A stretch of DNA of 64,000 bases from Oreohelix idahoensis (taxonomy: Eukaryota > Mollusca > Gastropoda > Stylommatophora > Oreohelicidae). Every line of letters starts with the position of its first letter. The first letter of the stretch is position 1. Positions 1 to 13,840 of the stretch are shown piece by piece. A model generated the notes under the pieces. It worked only from the letters and a program-made list of their open reading frames with translations. It was not told where the DNA came from and did not search any database. Made by a program: the position numbers and the translations under genes. The stretch is taken from assembly GCA_024509875.1 (NCBI GenBank), contig JAMPIV010006375.1, positions 57,501 to 121,500 on the forward strand, written 5' to 3'.

Positions 1-1107
1 AAAGCCACCTGCAGACTTTATCTTGCTATTTAAGCGAGGTGTCTCTATCACTCAGTAGCATTGTCTCAAGAAAATTCTGCCACTGGACAAAGTGATATTC
101 TGCGCCAGAGCTTAATAGCAGTTGTAGTGCAGGAATTATTCTTAACTCGATCGTGGCCACATTGGTACAATGCTTCTTGGCACCATGCAACTTCCAGATT
201 ATATTTGGTACTTACTAATTATTCGCCACTTCCAGAGTATACTGCAGCTTATAGTTATATCAGCACCTCTGCCTAGTATTGAATACACGGCAGTCCAGAT
301 CATATTGCCAGTTTCAGCATATACGGCTGCGTCTTGGATAGTGTAAACACAGCCTATTGTTTGAAATTACCTGTCATTCGAGCACATACAGGCTGCCTCC
401 TTTGCCATCCAGTCATTTCGGCACTATCGTCAGACCCATTTACGTCCTGTTAACTCGGAGTATACTGACGTAACGCCAGAGAAGATTCGCGTCTTGCTAG
501 TATTCGTCCCCTGTCTGAGAGATAAATTCTTCACTATCCAACATAAGAGGCGCACCTGCGGGTCCCTCCTGATTATTCGTTTGCCAGCAGTAGTTGTTCT
601 TGTTTGGATATATCAGTGGGTGCAAGTGGTTCAGCATTCATGTTATTCTCATTCACCTGCTAGTGTGGCCACCAGCCGCAAGCAATAGTGAACGCTTAGG
701 ATTGATACAAAGCTGTTACAGAGAGAGCCTTAGAATACCAAATTAGGTGGAACAGTGCAGCGTTATTTTTCCTAGCTGAGGAGTAAATTTACCTACTAGG
801 ATTTGTTAACTTTACAGGAGGCCGTTTTCTTCACGAAAGATGGTGGCCTACCCTTTAGTTAGATTATCTTGGTGGTGAGAAAGTGTACGGGTGTTGGTGG
901 TGTGGAGTGAGACATTTGGCCTGTGAGATTGAGCGAAGTGTTTTTCTGTGATTTGTGACATAAAATCACTAGCCCATCAGAGCTAGTGGAGTTATTACTT
1001 TTGTTGTTATCGTAGTTTCTTTAATAAATATATTTATATGTTCTAAGAGGTCAGAATTCATTCTATTCTAACTGTCACTTGATGTTTGATGTTGCAGTCC
1101 TTACTCC
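1..1107. other. Unassigned non-coding sequence
   Basis: I see no gene, RNA or clear element end here. Short open frames lack family motifs and have ordinary intergenic composition. An AT-rich stretch with AATAAA lies near 1020. Confidence 0.4.
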
Positions 1108-1112
1108 AGTAG

Positions 1113-3343
<2,231 letters not shown>

Positions 3344-3348
3344 AATAG

Positions 3349-3988
3349 ATTATCCTATTTAACAAGAGAGGATGGATGAGGGTATGACATATTAAAGAAC
3401 ACAGTCTTGAGTATGGCTGGGAAGTCGACCTTAGATATCTTATCATATCTCTCTTCTCCTCAGAAGTCATATCTCTCTCCATATTTTCATTAGTGACTTT
3501 AATTTTCTCTACTTTCACATTACTCATTCGTATTTTGTCTAAACTCAGACATCCTCTATTTCCTAACTCGCGATAATATCTTACAAATTTTCACACAATT
3601 GGAAAAAAAGTATATAGTTACTGTTTGGTCATCTTCATCATGTTATTGGCTTGGGTGTATGGGTTTTTGTTTTCACGCTACGTTTTACTCAACTTGCTGA
3701 CATGTTGTAGTAGCTGACTTCTTTCGGTCGTTAAAACATCTTGACACTGAAGACGCTACGCTTATGCCAGGAACAATGTTGGTTCACTGTTAAACAGTTC
3801 ACAATTTCCAAAACTGTGTCACGTTTTTCAACACTAGTTAAACCTGCAAAATATGACCAGGTTATCGTATTTCTGTTTTTTAACCAAGACGCCCTTCTGA
3901 TGCTGACTAACCGCAGTTGATCAGACTCCTGTTAGTTTTTATTGCTAGCGTTGATCAGTCCTAACATGGACTTCTGGCTGAGCCAATA
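3349..3988. other. Unassigned sequence between R copy 1 and hAT
   Basis: No motif, repeat or element end was recognised. An open frame on the minus strand near 3126-3527 mostly covers the right end of the R element and shows no protein family. Confidence 0.4.
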
Positions 3989-3996
3989 CTGTACAG

Positions 3997-5117
3997 CAGC
4001 GGTTCCCAACCTTTTTTCACTTGCGTACCCCTTGGCAGCCCATTTCTATAAATTGTACCCCTAATATTAGCAAAATATTTGAAATTAATATAGTTGCTGT
4101 TATTAAAAATTTATAGATTATAACCAGAAATAAAGGGACCAGCCACGGGATTAAAAAACAATGTAATAAAAAGGTGAACAAACAGTGCATATATTTTTAC
4201 ATTAAAAAAAATCATAAAGTTACAATAAAAATTAACACATTTAAATTATTAATAATAATAATAAAAACGTTGTTATTGTTAAAAGGTGAAATCACTTTTT
4301 ATAACATATGTCACGTGACCATCACAAATGTTGAGTGCGATCCTTGAGCTTGTTTTGAAGCACATAGTTTTTTTTAAATCAGGTTCAAGTGATGTAAGAT
4401 ACAGTTTCAATTCTGGACCTGCATTCTGTTTACTACGGTATTTATTTTTTATAAAGGTATAAGAAGAGAAAGCCCTCTCCGCCAGCTCAGTATTTGTAAA
4501 TGGCAACAGAAACGTAAGCGCCTTGACGGTCAGCTGTTCATATTCTTTTCAGCTTTTTTACTGTGCCGGTTTTCAACCACTGATCCATATCTGATAATAC
4601 ACGAATTGAACAATTAATCACTTTAAGTTAAGTTAAAACAATGACAAAAACTACTGTATATAGAAACACTATCTCACTATCTCACGTTTGTAAAATTTGG
4701 GTCAAGAATCGACACTATTACTTCCGGGACATTAGACGTTCATAGATCGTGTGGAAGATCAAACAAGTCATATTTTTGATGAAATATTCAACGGCACATC
4801 TATAACCCCATAATCATCATAATGAAGACTATTGTGTAAAAATATTGAATTGTGGTCACACGAAACGCCATAGATTTTCACACACGCCAGTCCAAGCAGA
4901 CAGCACGCCAGTGGCGCGCAAGAAAAACGTCGGAGATTGTCTCACACAGTTCATGTTGTATAGTATAGCGTTGAGTTAATTTCACAACTTTTGACTTGTC
5001 TTTTACATTGTCGACATATGTATCTTTTTTCCGCCATTACTCAATTTTTTTCGCGTACCCCTGAACGTCCTGTCGCGTACCCCCAGGGGTACGCGTACCA
5101 CAGGTTGGGAACCGCTG
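3997..5117 (-). mobile_element. hAT DNA transposon, internally deleted
   Basis: The 15-bp terminal inverted repeat CAGCGGTTCCCAACC is perfect at both ends, and similarity continues inward (GCGTACCCC near both ends). It is flanked by a perfect 8-bp duplication CTGTACAG at 3989-3996 and 5118-5125. Eight-bp duplications and CAG-starting termini are diagnostic of the hAT superfamily. The element is only 1121 bp and keeps just a C-terminal transposase remnant on the minus strand, so it is non-autonomous. Confidence 0.93.
4279..4506 (-). pseudogene. hAT transposase C-terminal remnant
   Basis: The minus-strand frame encodes about 75 residues resembling the hAT C-terminal dimerisation region: an FTNTELAERAFSS block, then IKNKYRSKQN, then LKLYLTSLEPDLKK. 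The pattern F-T-x-x-x-x-E..FS followed by a K-x-K-Y-R-(S/N)-x-x-N block and a (L/S)-E-P-D-(L/I)-K-K block is typical of animal hAT transposases related to the ZBED/SCAND3 lineage. The BED finger and the RNase H-like core are absent, so the product cannot transpose. It lies inside the TIR-bounded element. Confidence 0.75.
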
Positions 5118-5125
5118 CTGTACAG

Positions 5126-5800
5126 GATTGAGGTTGTATAGTGGTTGAAGTCATCTTCCTTCGGGCAGAAGGCAAGATATAGACATGATGATTTATGTTA
5201 ATTACCTTGTATAAAATTAGTTTTAAACATTCAACAATTTTAAATGTACATTAATTCACTAAGATATTACTTCAAAATATGCGGCTGTTAGAAGCTTCGA
5301 TCTACAAATCTCTCACAATAGCGGTCATTTGTGGCTTCTTCTCAATTATCTTGTTGTGTAATGGGTTAAGACTTCTAATATAAAAGAGTCAGCCCTCTGG
5401 ATATGTTCTCAGCTCTATCAGATCTTGAAGTGATTTCGGGAAGTAAGGAACTGTGTCTGAGACCGGGCTTACATACCAAATCTAGATCCAGCCCATGCTT
5501 TCCCAACTGTCCGCGCCAGAGTTCACTTTTCCATTGTAATGTTCGTGGGAATTCAATGCTGTTGTGCGAATTTACCGGCACAATCATAATTTCCTCGTCA
5601 AATACCAAAGATAATGATTTCCTACTGCCATAATTATACGTATGTGCAGTTGCTGTTCAAACACCAAAAGAATGATCCTGATCGGGCCAATATCCATAAA
5701 GTTATAGCAGAATTTCTGTTGTGCAATTCATAATTATCATAAAGACACTAATTTGCATGGCAATTACGGTGTGTCTTTGGCCGTGTTATGACACTATTGA
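5126..5800. other. Unassigned sequence
   Basis: No repeat ends or coding motifs were recognised. Overlapping open frames on both strands near 5375-5633 have no family signature. Confidence 0.35.
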
Positions 5801-5811
5801 TAAATATGAAT

Positions 5812-6478
5812 TGTCAGCGTTGCACCACTTCACATACCTGGGGTCTACCATCAATGACAAACTCTCTGGGCACAGAAATTGACAGCCGCATTGGCAAAGT
5901 TGCAGCTACCTTTGCCCGCCTCACATCGCGTGTTTGGGGAAACTCCAAACTCACAGCGAAGACCAAAGCTGCGGTATATAACGCCTGCGTCACCAGCACA
6001 CTTCTATATGGCAGCGAGACATGGACAACCTATGCTAGGTAAGAAAGAAGGCTCAATACCTTCCATCTACAGTGTCTACACTACTTCCTCGGCATTTCGT
6101 GGAAAGATAAAGTGACAAATGTCGAGGTGTTGTCACATGCCAAAGCATGTATGCTTTGCTTAGACAGCACAGACTATCCTGGCTTGGTCATGTCCGCCGC
6201 ATGAAAAATAATCGCATCCCTAAAGATATTTTCTACGCACAAGTGGCAGATGGCAAAAGAACAGTCGGGCGACCGCAGCTGAGGTTTAAAGATGTGTGCT
6301 AGAGAGACATGAAGGCACTGGACATAAATCCAGCAACCTGGGAGGATGAAGCTGCCGACCGCACCAAGTGGAAATGCTCCCTACATGCCACCTCAGATTG
6401 GGCGATAAGAAGCTCTCACAACAAGCAGAGAAATGAACACCCGAAAGAATCACCAGGAAAAAAAAGCAGCTGATGTCT
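5812..6478 (+). pseudogene. LINE reverse transcriptase 3' fragment (family 2)
   Basis: The translated sequence shows the region C-terminal to the RT palm of a non-LTR retrotransposon: IDSRIGKVAATFARLTSRVW, then KTKAAVYNACVTSTLLYGSE, then DKVTNVEVLSHA, a degenerate RRxRWLGHVRRM-like block and a GRPQLRFKDV-like block. These follow one another on the plus strand but are split by frameshifts and a stop after the TWTTYAR residues. The upstream palm and endonuclease are missing. It is clearly dead; the clade within LINEs is not resolved. Confidence 0.8.
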
Positions 6479-6599
6479 ATCACCTCAGGGGCATATTATC
6501 ATAGTCAGTTAAGACTGAAGGGTGCTACTACTACATTAGTCGAAAATAGAAGATACTTGCACATTTAATAATAATATTAATATAGAAAATAAAACGAGT

Positions 6600-6955
6600 C
6601 CAACGTCAACAACTGAATCTTCTATTTAAATGTCAAGTTAGTCCTGTTGTATGGCTCTGAAACACGAATAACAACAAAAATAACAACCAAGAAATTACAG
6701 ACTTTTATAACTGGCTGCTTCTATAGAGCAGAAGGGGTGAAGTGATACGTCACGATCACCAAGTGAATATACGAACCAGACAAGTGTTGGTGAAACAAGA
6801 GATGACAAGAACCAGACAAGTGTCGGTGGAACAAGAGATGAGAAATCAACGCTGGATATGGACAGAAGATACACCGAGAAAACCTCTTAGCTTTCTCATT
6901 GTTGCATACACCTGCATTACACGGCAATACTAGTTCTGGAATCCACAGGATAAAT
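6600..6955 (+). pseudogene. LINE family 1 C-terminal fragment
   Basis: This matches the 3' part of the LINE at 7925-9052: the SVLLYGSETR-like block, then a region equivalent to TRARQVPVEQELRGRRWRWI, then a decayed tail ending near TTCTGGAATCCACAGG. A 36-bp segment encoding RTRQV-LVKQEM is tandemly duplicated at about 6774-6845. Several stops and indels make it non-functional. Confidence 0.7.
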
Positions 6956-7324
6956 AGTAAACAGATAAACCCACCTGAACTTTATCAAATAAATAAAGTC
7001 AAGTTTAATTAGGGCAATATTAAAAGCAGCATTAGCCCACAAGACAGAATAAGAAATAGGGTTACGTGAATGATGACGTGACCGAATAACAGAATATAGA
7101 CTGCGTGCGTGTTAGGGTTGGGATGCTACAAAAATTACAGATGCTCAGCGTATTAGCTGTCTTGTTTCGGGTTGGTTTGTTTTGTTTTAATATTAAAATG
7201 CTGGTTCTAGAACAGTATCACAGTAACTGGTCCCTGTGCTAAGTGTGTTTGTGAGTAAAAGAGGCTCTCACGTCTGTGAAAGTCGTAAAACACACTACAG
7301 TTACAACACATTTGTGTGTGTATG

Positions 7325-7368
<44 letters not shown>

Positions 7369-7924
7369 TGTGTGTGTGTATGTGTGGTGGAGAGCAGGAA
7401 GATGAAGAGTTGTGTGGTTAAGAATGCTTGAATAAAACTATTATTTAAAAAACTGGGAGTCACGAAACAGAATGTAGATATCGCGAGGAAGAAGGCAGAA
7501 TCTTGCCTAATAACTTTAACTCTTTTGTTGACGGTAGTTTTTTACCCCCCCCCCCCCTCCCGCTCCCCAGTAGATCGTAAGGTAAACACAAGAGCAGAAG
7601 CAGGCAGCTCAGGTGCTGTGGGGATCTACCTTAGAAATACTGAGCTCTTCAAAGATCTACCTTGATAAAATCATGTCCGTTTTCAGGTTTCAGTATCTAT
7701 AATTTGGAATGATTGCAGTCAATATTAACTGTTATCTCTGTCGGCCGATCTGCTTTTTGCATTTCCCTCAACAGAGAGGTGCAAAAAAATCAAACCAAAT
7801 GATATTGTACCGAATGTTAACTCCACTTCAAAGAAAAGATCACGTTCTCATCTCAAGTAGTTCACGAATGTGAACTTTTATAAGCTAGCCCGTGAGTTTT
7901 TACTGGGAATGAAACTAGATTACT
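6956..7924. other. Unassigned sequence with low-complexity runs
   Basis: No gene is visible. It contains the (TG)n/(CGTG)n tract at 7310-7386 and a C-rich run at 7546-7560. GTAGATC..GGTAAAC and AGATCTACCTT motifs at 7570-7670 resemble motifs at 9106-9160 on the far side of the LINE. The LINE may therefore have inserted into an older repeat, which I could not define. Confidence 0.4.
7310..7386. repeat. (TG)n/(CGTG)n microsatellite
   Basis: TG dinucleotides pass into a run of GCGT tetranucleotides and back to TG. Open frames across it on both strands encode only V/C/A or H/T/R repeats and are not genes. Confidence 0.95.
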
Positions 7925-9052
7925 TTTCATGCTGGGGATACTGCTCTTTACATCGGATTTGTGGACTATGAAAAGGCATTTGACAGTGTAGATAGAGAAT
8001 AACTCTGGAAATTGATGAGGCATTATGGTGTTCCCATGAAGATCACTAACTTAATATAGAAGACCTATGAATGCCTGACACGCAGAGTTCTTCATGACGG
8101 ACAACTTACAGAACCTTTTGGGATTAGAACGGGAGTGCGACAGGGATGCCTCTTGCCTCAATTTATTTTCTTACTAGCAATAGATTGGGTTATGAAAACA
8201 TCGACATCACACAGCAGAAATAGAATTCAATGGAATCTGACTAAACAGCTTGATCTGGATTTTGCAGATGACTTGGCTCTTCTGTCCCATAACCATAATC
8301 AGATACAAGACACAATAAAAATACTTGATGAGAGGTCACAACAAGTGTATCTGAAAATGCACAGGGAAAAGACAAAGATAATGAGAATAAAAGTAAGAAA
8401 TGATAACAAGGTCTAACTTGAGGAAACGCCACTAAAACATGTGGAATCGTACACATATTTTGGCAGCAATATAGACAAAATTGGAGGGACAGACAATGAT
8501 ATCAAAATAAGAATACAAAAAGCAAGAGGAGCTTTCATTGCATTGTGAAGCATGTGGAGATCAAGAGAAGTTAAGTCCAAAACGAAAATAAGAATCTTCA
8601 ACCCAAATGTCAAGTCAGTCCTATTGTATGGCTCTGAAACATGGAGAACAACAAAAACAACAACCAAAAGGCTACACACTTTCATAAACAGGTTCTTGCG
8701 GAGAATAGTAGGATTGAAATGGTATGACAAAGTCACAAATGTGGAACTGATTACAAGAGCCAGACAAGTGCCAGTGGAACAAGAGTTGAGAGGAAGACGC
8801 TGGCGATGGATAGGACATACATTGAGGAAACCTGTTGATAGCATTACAAGGCAGTTCTTGTTCTGGAATTCCCAGGGAAAGACAGGCAGAGGTAGACCAA
8901 AAAACTACTGGAGAAGAGAGCTAGATACAGCGGTGAAAATGATGAGGAAAACACGGAAAGACCTTGCAAGGATGGCTCGTGACATGAGGATTTGGCATAT
9001 GTTTGTTGAAGGCCTACGCTCCTTGGGAAACTAGAGTATTGATTGATTGATA
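7925..9052 (+). pseudogene. LINE family 1, reverse transcriptase 3' portion
   Basis: A 5'-truncated non-LTR retrotransposon. In one frame it reads through the RT palm: FVDYEKAFDSVDRE (catalytic D), GVRQGCLL, then LDFADDLALLSH (the FADD active site), a thumb region with GGTDNDIKIRIQKARGAFIAL, SVLLYGSETWRT, and the C-terminal RRWRWIGHTLRKP and GRGRPKNYWRREL blocks, ending at a stop near 9033. At least four in-frame stops interrupt it (after DRE, after TNLI, near 8416 and near 8548). The endonuclease is missing. It ends with (ATTG)n at 9036-9050. RTE-like or a related clade; the assignment is tentative. Confidence 0.85.
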
Positions 9053-10297
9053 CTGCTGTTTTAGATATAAAATAAATTCTGTCTCTGTTCCACCTCCGTC
9101 ACATAGAGATCTACCAAACCAAACCTGGTGACCAGCTGGTAGATCTGGACCTACCTTATGCCCGACCTTTGGTTTAACATCATAATATAAAGGTGTGGGA
9201 GAAAGCGTGAACGAACGAGCTTTATTTTCAAAGGTTTATGAATTTGGCAAGCAGTCTAACATTCTGCCCTGCCACTCTCTCATCTTGCATACTGTATCCT
9301 TTCATTCCCACATGTACTTTATGCAATATTTGGGCAATATTTGGGCACACATCATATAAAGGTAATATAACAGCATACATTTACAATATCCAATCATAAT
9401 CAAATTTAAACACGTTTTTAAAAAAAATATAAAAGAAAGTAATGAAAAAAGAAAAACAAACAAAATAAAGCAACAAAATCCAAACACTTCCTTCAGTAAA
9501 TTAGACAATGATTTGAGACATAATTAGATTAAGGCAGTATGTAAGAAAATGTCAACAACATAAACGATCAACAGAACGTTATCAGGAAACTGTGGAGAAA
9601 CATTATCGCCTACACCGGTAGGCATAAATCAAAAGGCCAAAAAAAAAAAAAAATTAAATCATGAAACCGGTATTCATGCAGAACAGATAGTAATGTTTGC
9701 CTCTGTCCCTAATATGGAAACATGTCTGTTTGCCCAGTTTTTAACTCGTTCTTCTGTGGTCCTTGGTCGCTGACTGACAAAGCAATCTAACTCTAGATTT
9801 TAACTTGTGTAGATGTTAATTTAAATGGTATAGTTCCTAAACAGGACCACTGTACTTGTGTACAATTTCTCTCAGCGTCAGCCAGTTCTCAGTATAAATT
9901 TTTTTTAAGCAGGTCTTATCTAGGCAGTGTGTAATATGCGTGTATTTTATTTTTGACATTGATTATTTATCCTTGCTGCTGAATTACGAAGAGCTTCATT
10001 AGTCAGTGAGCACTATTATTAGTTTGTGACAGCTGGTGTGGATAACAGCCTGCTATAGTCACCAAACTTTATCATGACTAACATTCAAACACGAAATGTT
10101 TTTATGAAGGAAATTGAATTCTTCAGCGCGGTATGTCATGTTAGGTGCATAGAAGGGGGAAAGGAAAAGAAAGAAAACAGTAGAAGTATGATCGTTTTTT
10201 TTAAAGGTATTAATAGAGAGAAAAAGACAAGGAAACGTGTCAAAGGGATCAGTAAAAAGATTTTATATAAACATTCATGGGTACTAATTGTTATATA
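9053..10297. other. Unassigned AT-rich sequence
   Basis: No coding or RNA gene is seen. It holds an A-run at 9641-9653 and scattered AT-rich DNA. Confidence 0.4.
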
Positions 10298-10305
10298 ATC
10301 TAAGT

Positions 10306-12391
10306 CAGGATTTTTCAGCCGGGACTCCACGGAGCCCTAGGGTTCCGCGATAGGTCTCGGGGGGTTCTGCAAGAGATCATGATTGAAAAATTAAATAAAT
10401 AAATAACCCTGTGTTTTTTTTTACCTTTGCACGCCGAGTGAAGTTACCGCTTGCATTGGTGGGCAATGACAGAGCAGCCCCGAATGGCAGTGCGCAATAG
10501 GACCGTGTTCACTCTTGCATATGTAACCGCGATTTTATTGATGTTAAATAAGACAAACGATAATTTAGTTGATGACATAAAATGACAATTATAAATACCA
10601 GTTAGGTTTTTATTTTAAATAAAAGTATGCAGCGAGGTTACTGCAGTACACGCAGATCATTGTGACCCGCTGTGTGTCAAAGTGATTAATAGATTGTTAG
10701 CGCTACGTGACTGACAAAGTTTGCATCAGCAGTGGTTTTCAAAATATATAGGAAAAGCCCCTAAGTTTGATGCTAGTAACTACAATAAGTTTAGAAGCAT
10801 TCATACGCACTTGAAATTATAAAATAATACTCGTTAGCCAGTTGACAAAAATAGAATGTCTGTCACCAGGTAGAGCAGCCCGTGAGAACGATTACTAAAA
10901 CAGTAGAATTATAAAAACTAAGATCACGTTTATAAAAAGAGCAGATAGAGCAGCAGAGAGAGATAGAGGCAGCAGTGCCAGTAGCAAGTAGAGCAACACT
11001 TTAGACTCCAAACTTCAAAATTTTAGAGATAGCAGAAATAAGAAAGAGATATCTCCAAAGACAGCAACTCTTCAACATCAAGCACTACGTCTTCGGTATA
11101 AGTTTTTCCTACCCAAGGAGAGGTAACAAGTATCTGTACATTATTAGTTGTGCCTGCTCAAACATAACGCTGAAAAACATTTTAAAATCTAGAGAAAGAC
11201 ATCTTCGAATAATCACAATTTCGCTGATAACATAGACTTTCACGTCAGAAGAAAGAAAACATTACCGCTCTGTCGGAAAGAGAAATTTTGACAACTTGTC
11301 GAACCTTAAAGAGACTTTCTTCTTTCTGAGGTCAGAAGCACTGAATAAGAGGAGAACCAATGTAGTTGCATTTTTCTGAAGTAGATTCAGCAACAAAGCA
11401 AATAGTCACAACTAACTTCGTGCAGACGTCGAATAGAGAAGAAAGACAGGACAGACCAACATCTTAGGAGAATTTACTTATCCATTTATTACGCTGTTGT
11501 AAAACTTCAATTATTGGGAAGAAGAAACACTGGAAACATTTTTTTAAAGATAAATAAATATATAACGCCTCCTGGAGTTTGTATACACACTATATGTAAT
11601 TCTGCCGTGACGTCAAAGAAACACATGTCGTCAAGTTTCATCGTTGTGGACAGTGTTGGTGAAAGTTTGTGTTTGTGAAGATTATTCATATTGAACAAAT
11701 TTGCCATCATGTGGTTGCTCAGAAAAGAACCTGGAAAAAGGAGGGTTCTCATTGCCTCCAAATAACTGTGCACATAACCATCTCAGGTGTTAACATGACA
11801 CAATTTGTTCTACCACAAACCTATACGATCAAGCAAGAAAGACACATAAAAAGATAGACTGCAACATTTGAACATGTTCCTGAAAGAATAATAACATAAT
11901 AAGAGAGACTAATACCTGACACACTGACAAACACACCTGATGAACTAATCTTCCATTCTACTAATACAACACACAGACCACACAGCCTCACAACATAACG
12001 TATTTCATTCGCTTCTTGCAGAGTAGAAATTTGTGATACTTGGGATAAAGTTTTAAAAAAAATCACGTAGGGAATTTTAAAACCGAAAAACTGAAGCATC
12101 TTCTACCTACACTACCGACTTGCATTAAAGTTGATATCCTTTGTGAGGACGGGAAACCTCTCAAAATGAATTGGCTAATACGTTGGCTAAAATAAACAGA
12201 TCCACAGGAAAAAATCATTCAATACTCAAAAGAGCAATGACAAACTTTTATTGGATTATTATATTTACAACTAACAGATCATGCTAAGGTACCATGAACT
12301 GTAGATATAATAATTTGTATGCAGGGGTTGCCTGGGAAATGAAAATTATTCCTAGGGTTCCTCCAGGAAAAAAAAATGTTGAGAAAGGCTG
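10306..12391. mobile_element. Non-autonomous hAT element, 2.1 kb
   Basis: The left end CAGGATTTTTCAGCCGGGAC continues into CCTAGGGTTCCGCG. The right end read in reverse is CAGCCTTTCTCAACATTTTT, leading to GAGGAACCCTAGG. Both fit the hAT pattern CAGnnTTTCTCAACC...AACCCTAGGG. Flanking octamers are ATCTAAGT (10298-10305) and ATCTAGAC (12392-12399), matching only at the first five bases, so the duplication is weak. The interior has no transposase motifs in any frame. Confidence 0.65.
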
Positions 12392-12399
12392 ATCTAGAC

Positions 12400-12660
12400 T
12401 AAGTGGTTATAGCGCTTGCCTGTCAGCCGCAAAGTTACCGAGTTCTGGGATTGAAACACGGTAGGGTCGTTCTCTAGTCAACCCAGCTTAAATACCTGAC
12501 TGCTCTTGAATTAGAGAAAGCAAAAGCAGCAAGGAAAGTATCTGGACACCCCATCTCATAAAGCTGGACCTAGTAATGTGAAATCTGTATCACTTCATTC
12601 AACAATGTGAGCATCTGCTATACGACCACCTGTGCCATTACGTTTTAGTTATATCTCATC
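12400..12660 (+). mobile_element. tRNA-headed SINE (core-motif type)
   Basis: A tRNA-like head starts near 12400, with an A-box-like TAAGTGGTTATAGCGC and a B-box-like GGGATTGAAAC about 45 bp later. After it comes AACCCAGCTTAAATACCTGA, matching a core shared with the SINEs at 36205 and 39676. The head does not fold as an intact tRNA (mutated arms), so this is not a tRNA gene. It lies directly against the hAT right flank. Confidence 0.6.
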
Positions 12661-12679
12661 GCTACACCGCTACAAAGCT

Positions 12680-13840
12680 TGTGACAAAATCAGTCGTGCT
12701 TTTTTATAACTCCCATTCACTCCGGCAGTATCTCTACATTTCTTTATTTCCATCTTTCATCGTCCTTTTTTTGCATAATTTTTGCCCTTTCATTCATTAT
12801 TTTACTCTCAATGCCGAATCTAGTACGGCGAAGTCTCTAACACTCCACTCCCCTACGGAAGTATCGGCTATGGGACTGTCTTTAACTTGTTTACTATCCC
12901 AGACTGGGTTCACGTTCCGCCAGGTAATTAGACCGGACAGCCGATTATACGTTATCACATAAGCCGGCTGACACCTTTGAACGTGATGGTCCAACATTTG
13001 ATCACAGGTGGATAGCGATCATCTCTGTGTTTGCACAAGACGGGAGTGCACGATAGACTTAAAGAAAGCCACATTGTTTATCGGCGAACTTGTCTGGTGG
13101 ACAGACGAAAACACAGGTGATAAATACGTAATTCGCTTCCGCTGGCCCCTGTCTGTATCAAGATTACAGATAACCCGTCTGTGCGGAAGGTATTATCGAG
13201 AGATGAGTCACATATTTGTTTGTATGAAGATGCCATCGGAAGTATTACGACTTATTAGAAAGAGGTCACGCGTGGAATATTAAATTTAATATTTTAAACC
13301 ACGTGGGGGATATTTTGAATTAAAACACCCCAACCCAGGGCTAGAGTGATTTGATTGGTTTAATTTGAGATACCGGAATAAACAATGAATTCCATTGGAA
13401 AATTCGGTGGAAACACAATCAGTGATTGAACTGAGAAATGAGAGATATAATCTAGCAAACTCAGAGACAAAGAACAGACAGCTTCGCAACTTCAACCGAA
13501 CAACTCCCAAAAAAGCAAGAAAGAGAAGGATCGGACCTAGAATTCCATATTTATAAGTGACCGATCGAAGTATTTGGGAAACTTAACACCTTGAAAAGTA
13601 AGCCCGCCTTTATAAATACAGAGACTGAAAAACTTTAGGGACCAGGACTTTACATACAGAGTCTGGATACCCAAAGGATCACCCATCAAAAAGGAATTAT
13701 TACAGTTTCCCAGACCGAGTGTATCACAGAACACCCGTCGAAGAGGAATTACTAGTTTCCAGGCCAAGTGAATTTTTAGTACACCTGTCGTGGAATATTC
13801 TAATCCACATATATAAATTATTAGGTAAATATGAAGCCTA
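12680..13840 (+). mobile_element. R-family element, copy 2 (left part)
   Basis: It begins TGTGACAAAATCA, as in the other copies, and is collinear with R through CTAACACTCC.CTCCCCTACGGAAGTATCGG (12838-12868), TTTGCACAAGACGGGAG near 13031 and the minisatellite-like CCGTC.AGAGGAATTA blocks near 13700-13800. Similarity stops near 13840. The right part of an R copy resumes after the D element at 18614, so these may be halves of one interrupted copy. The outermost pentamers (AAGCT and CCGCT) match at only 3 of 5 positions, which leaves this open. Confidence 0.55.

Noticed and set aside
8135..9034. Functional reverse transcriptase gene
   Set aside because: Several in-frame stops and missing endonuclease and 5' RT region; dead LINE.
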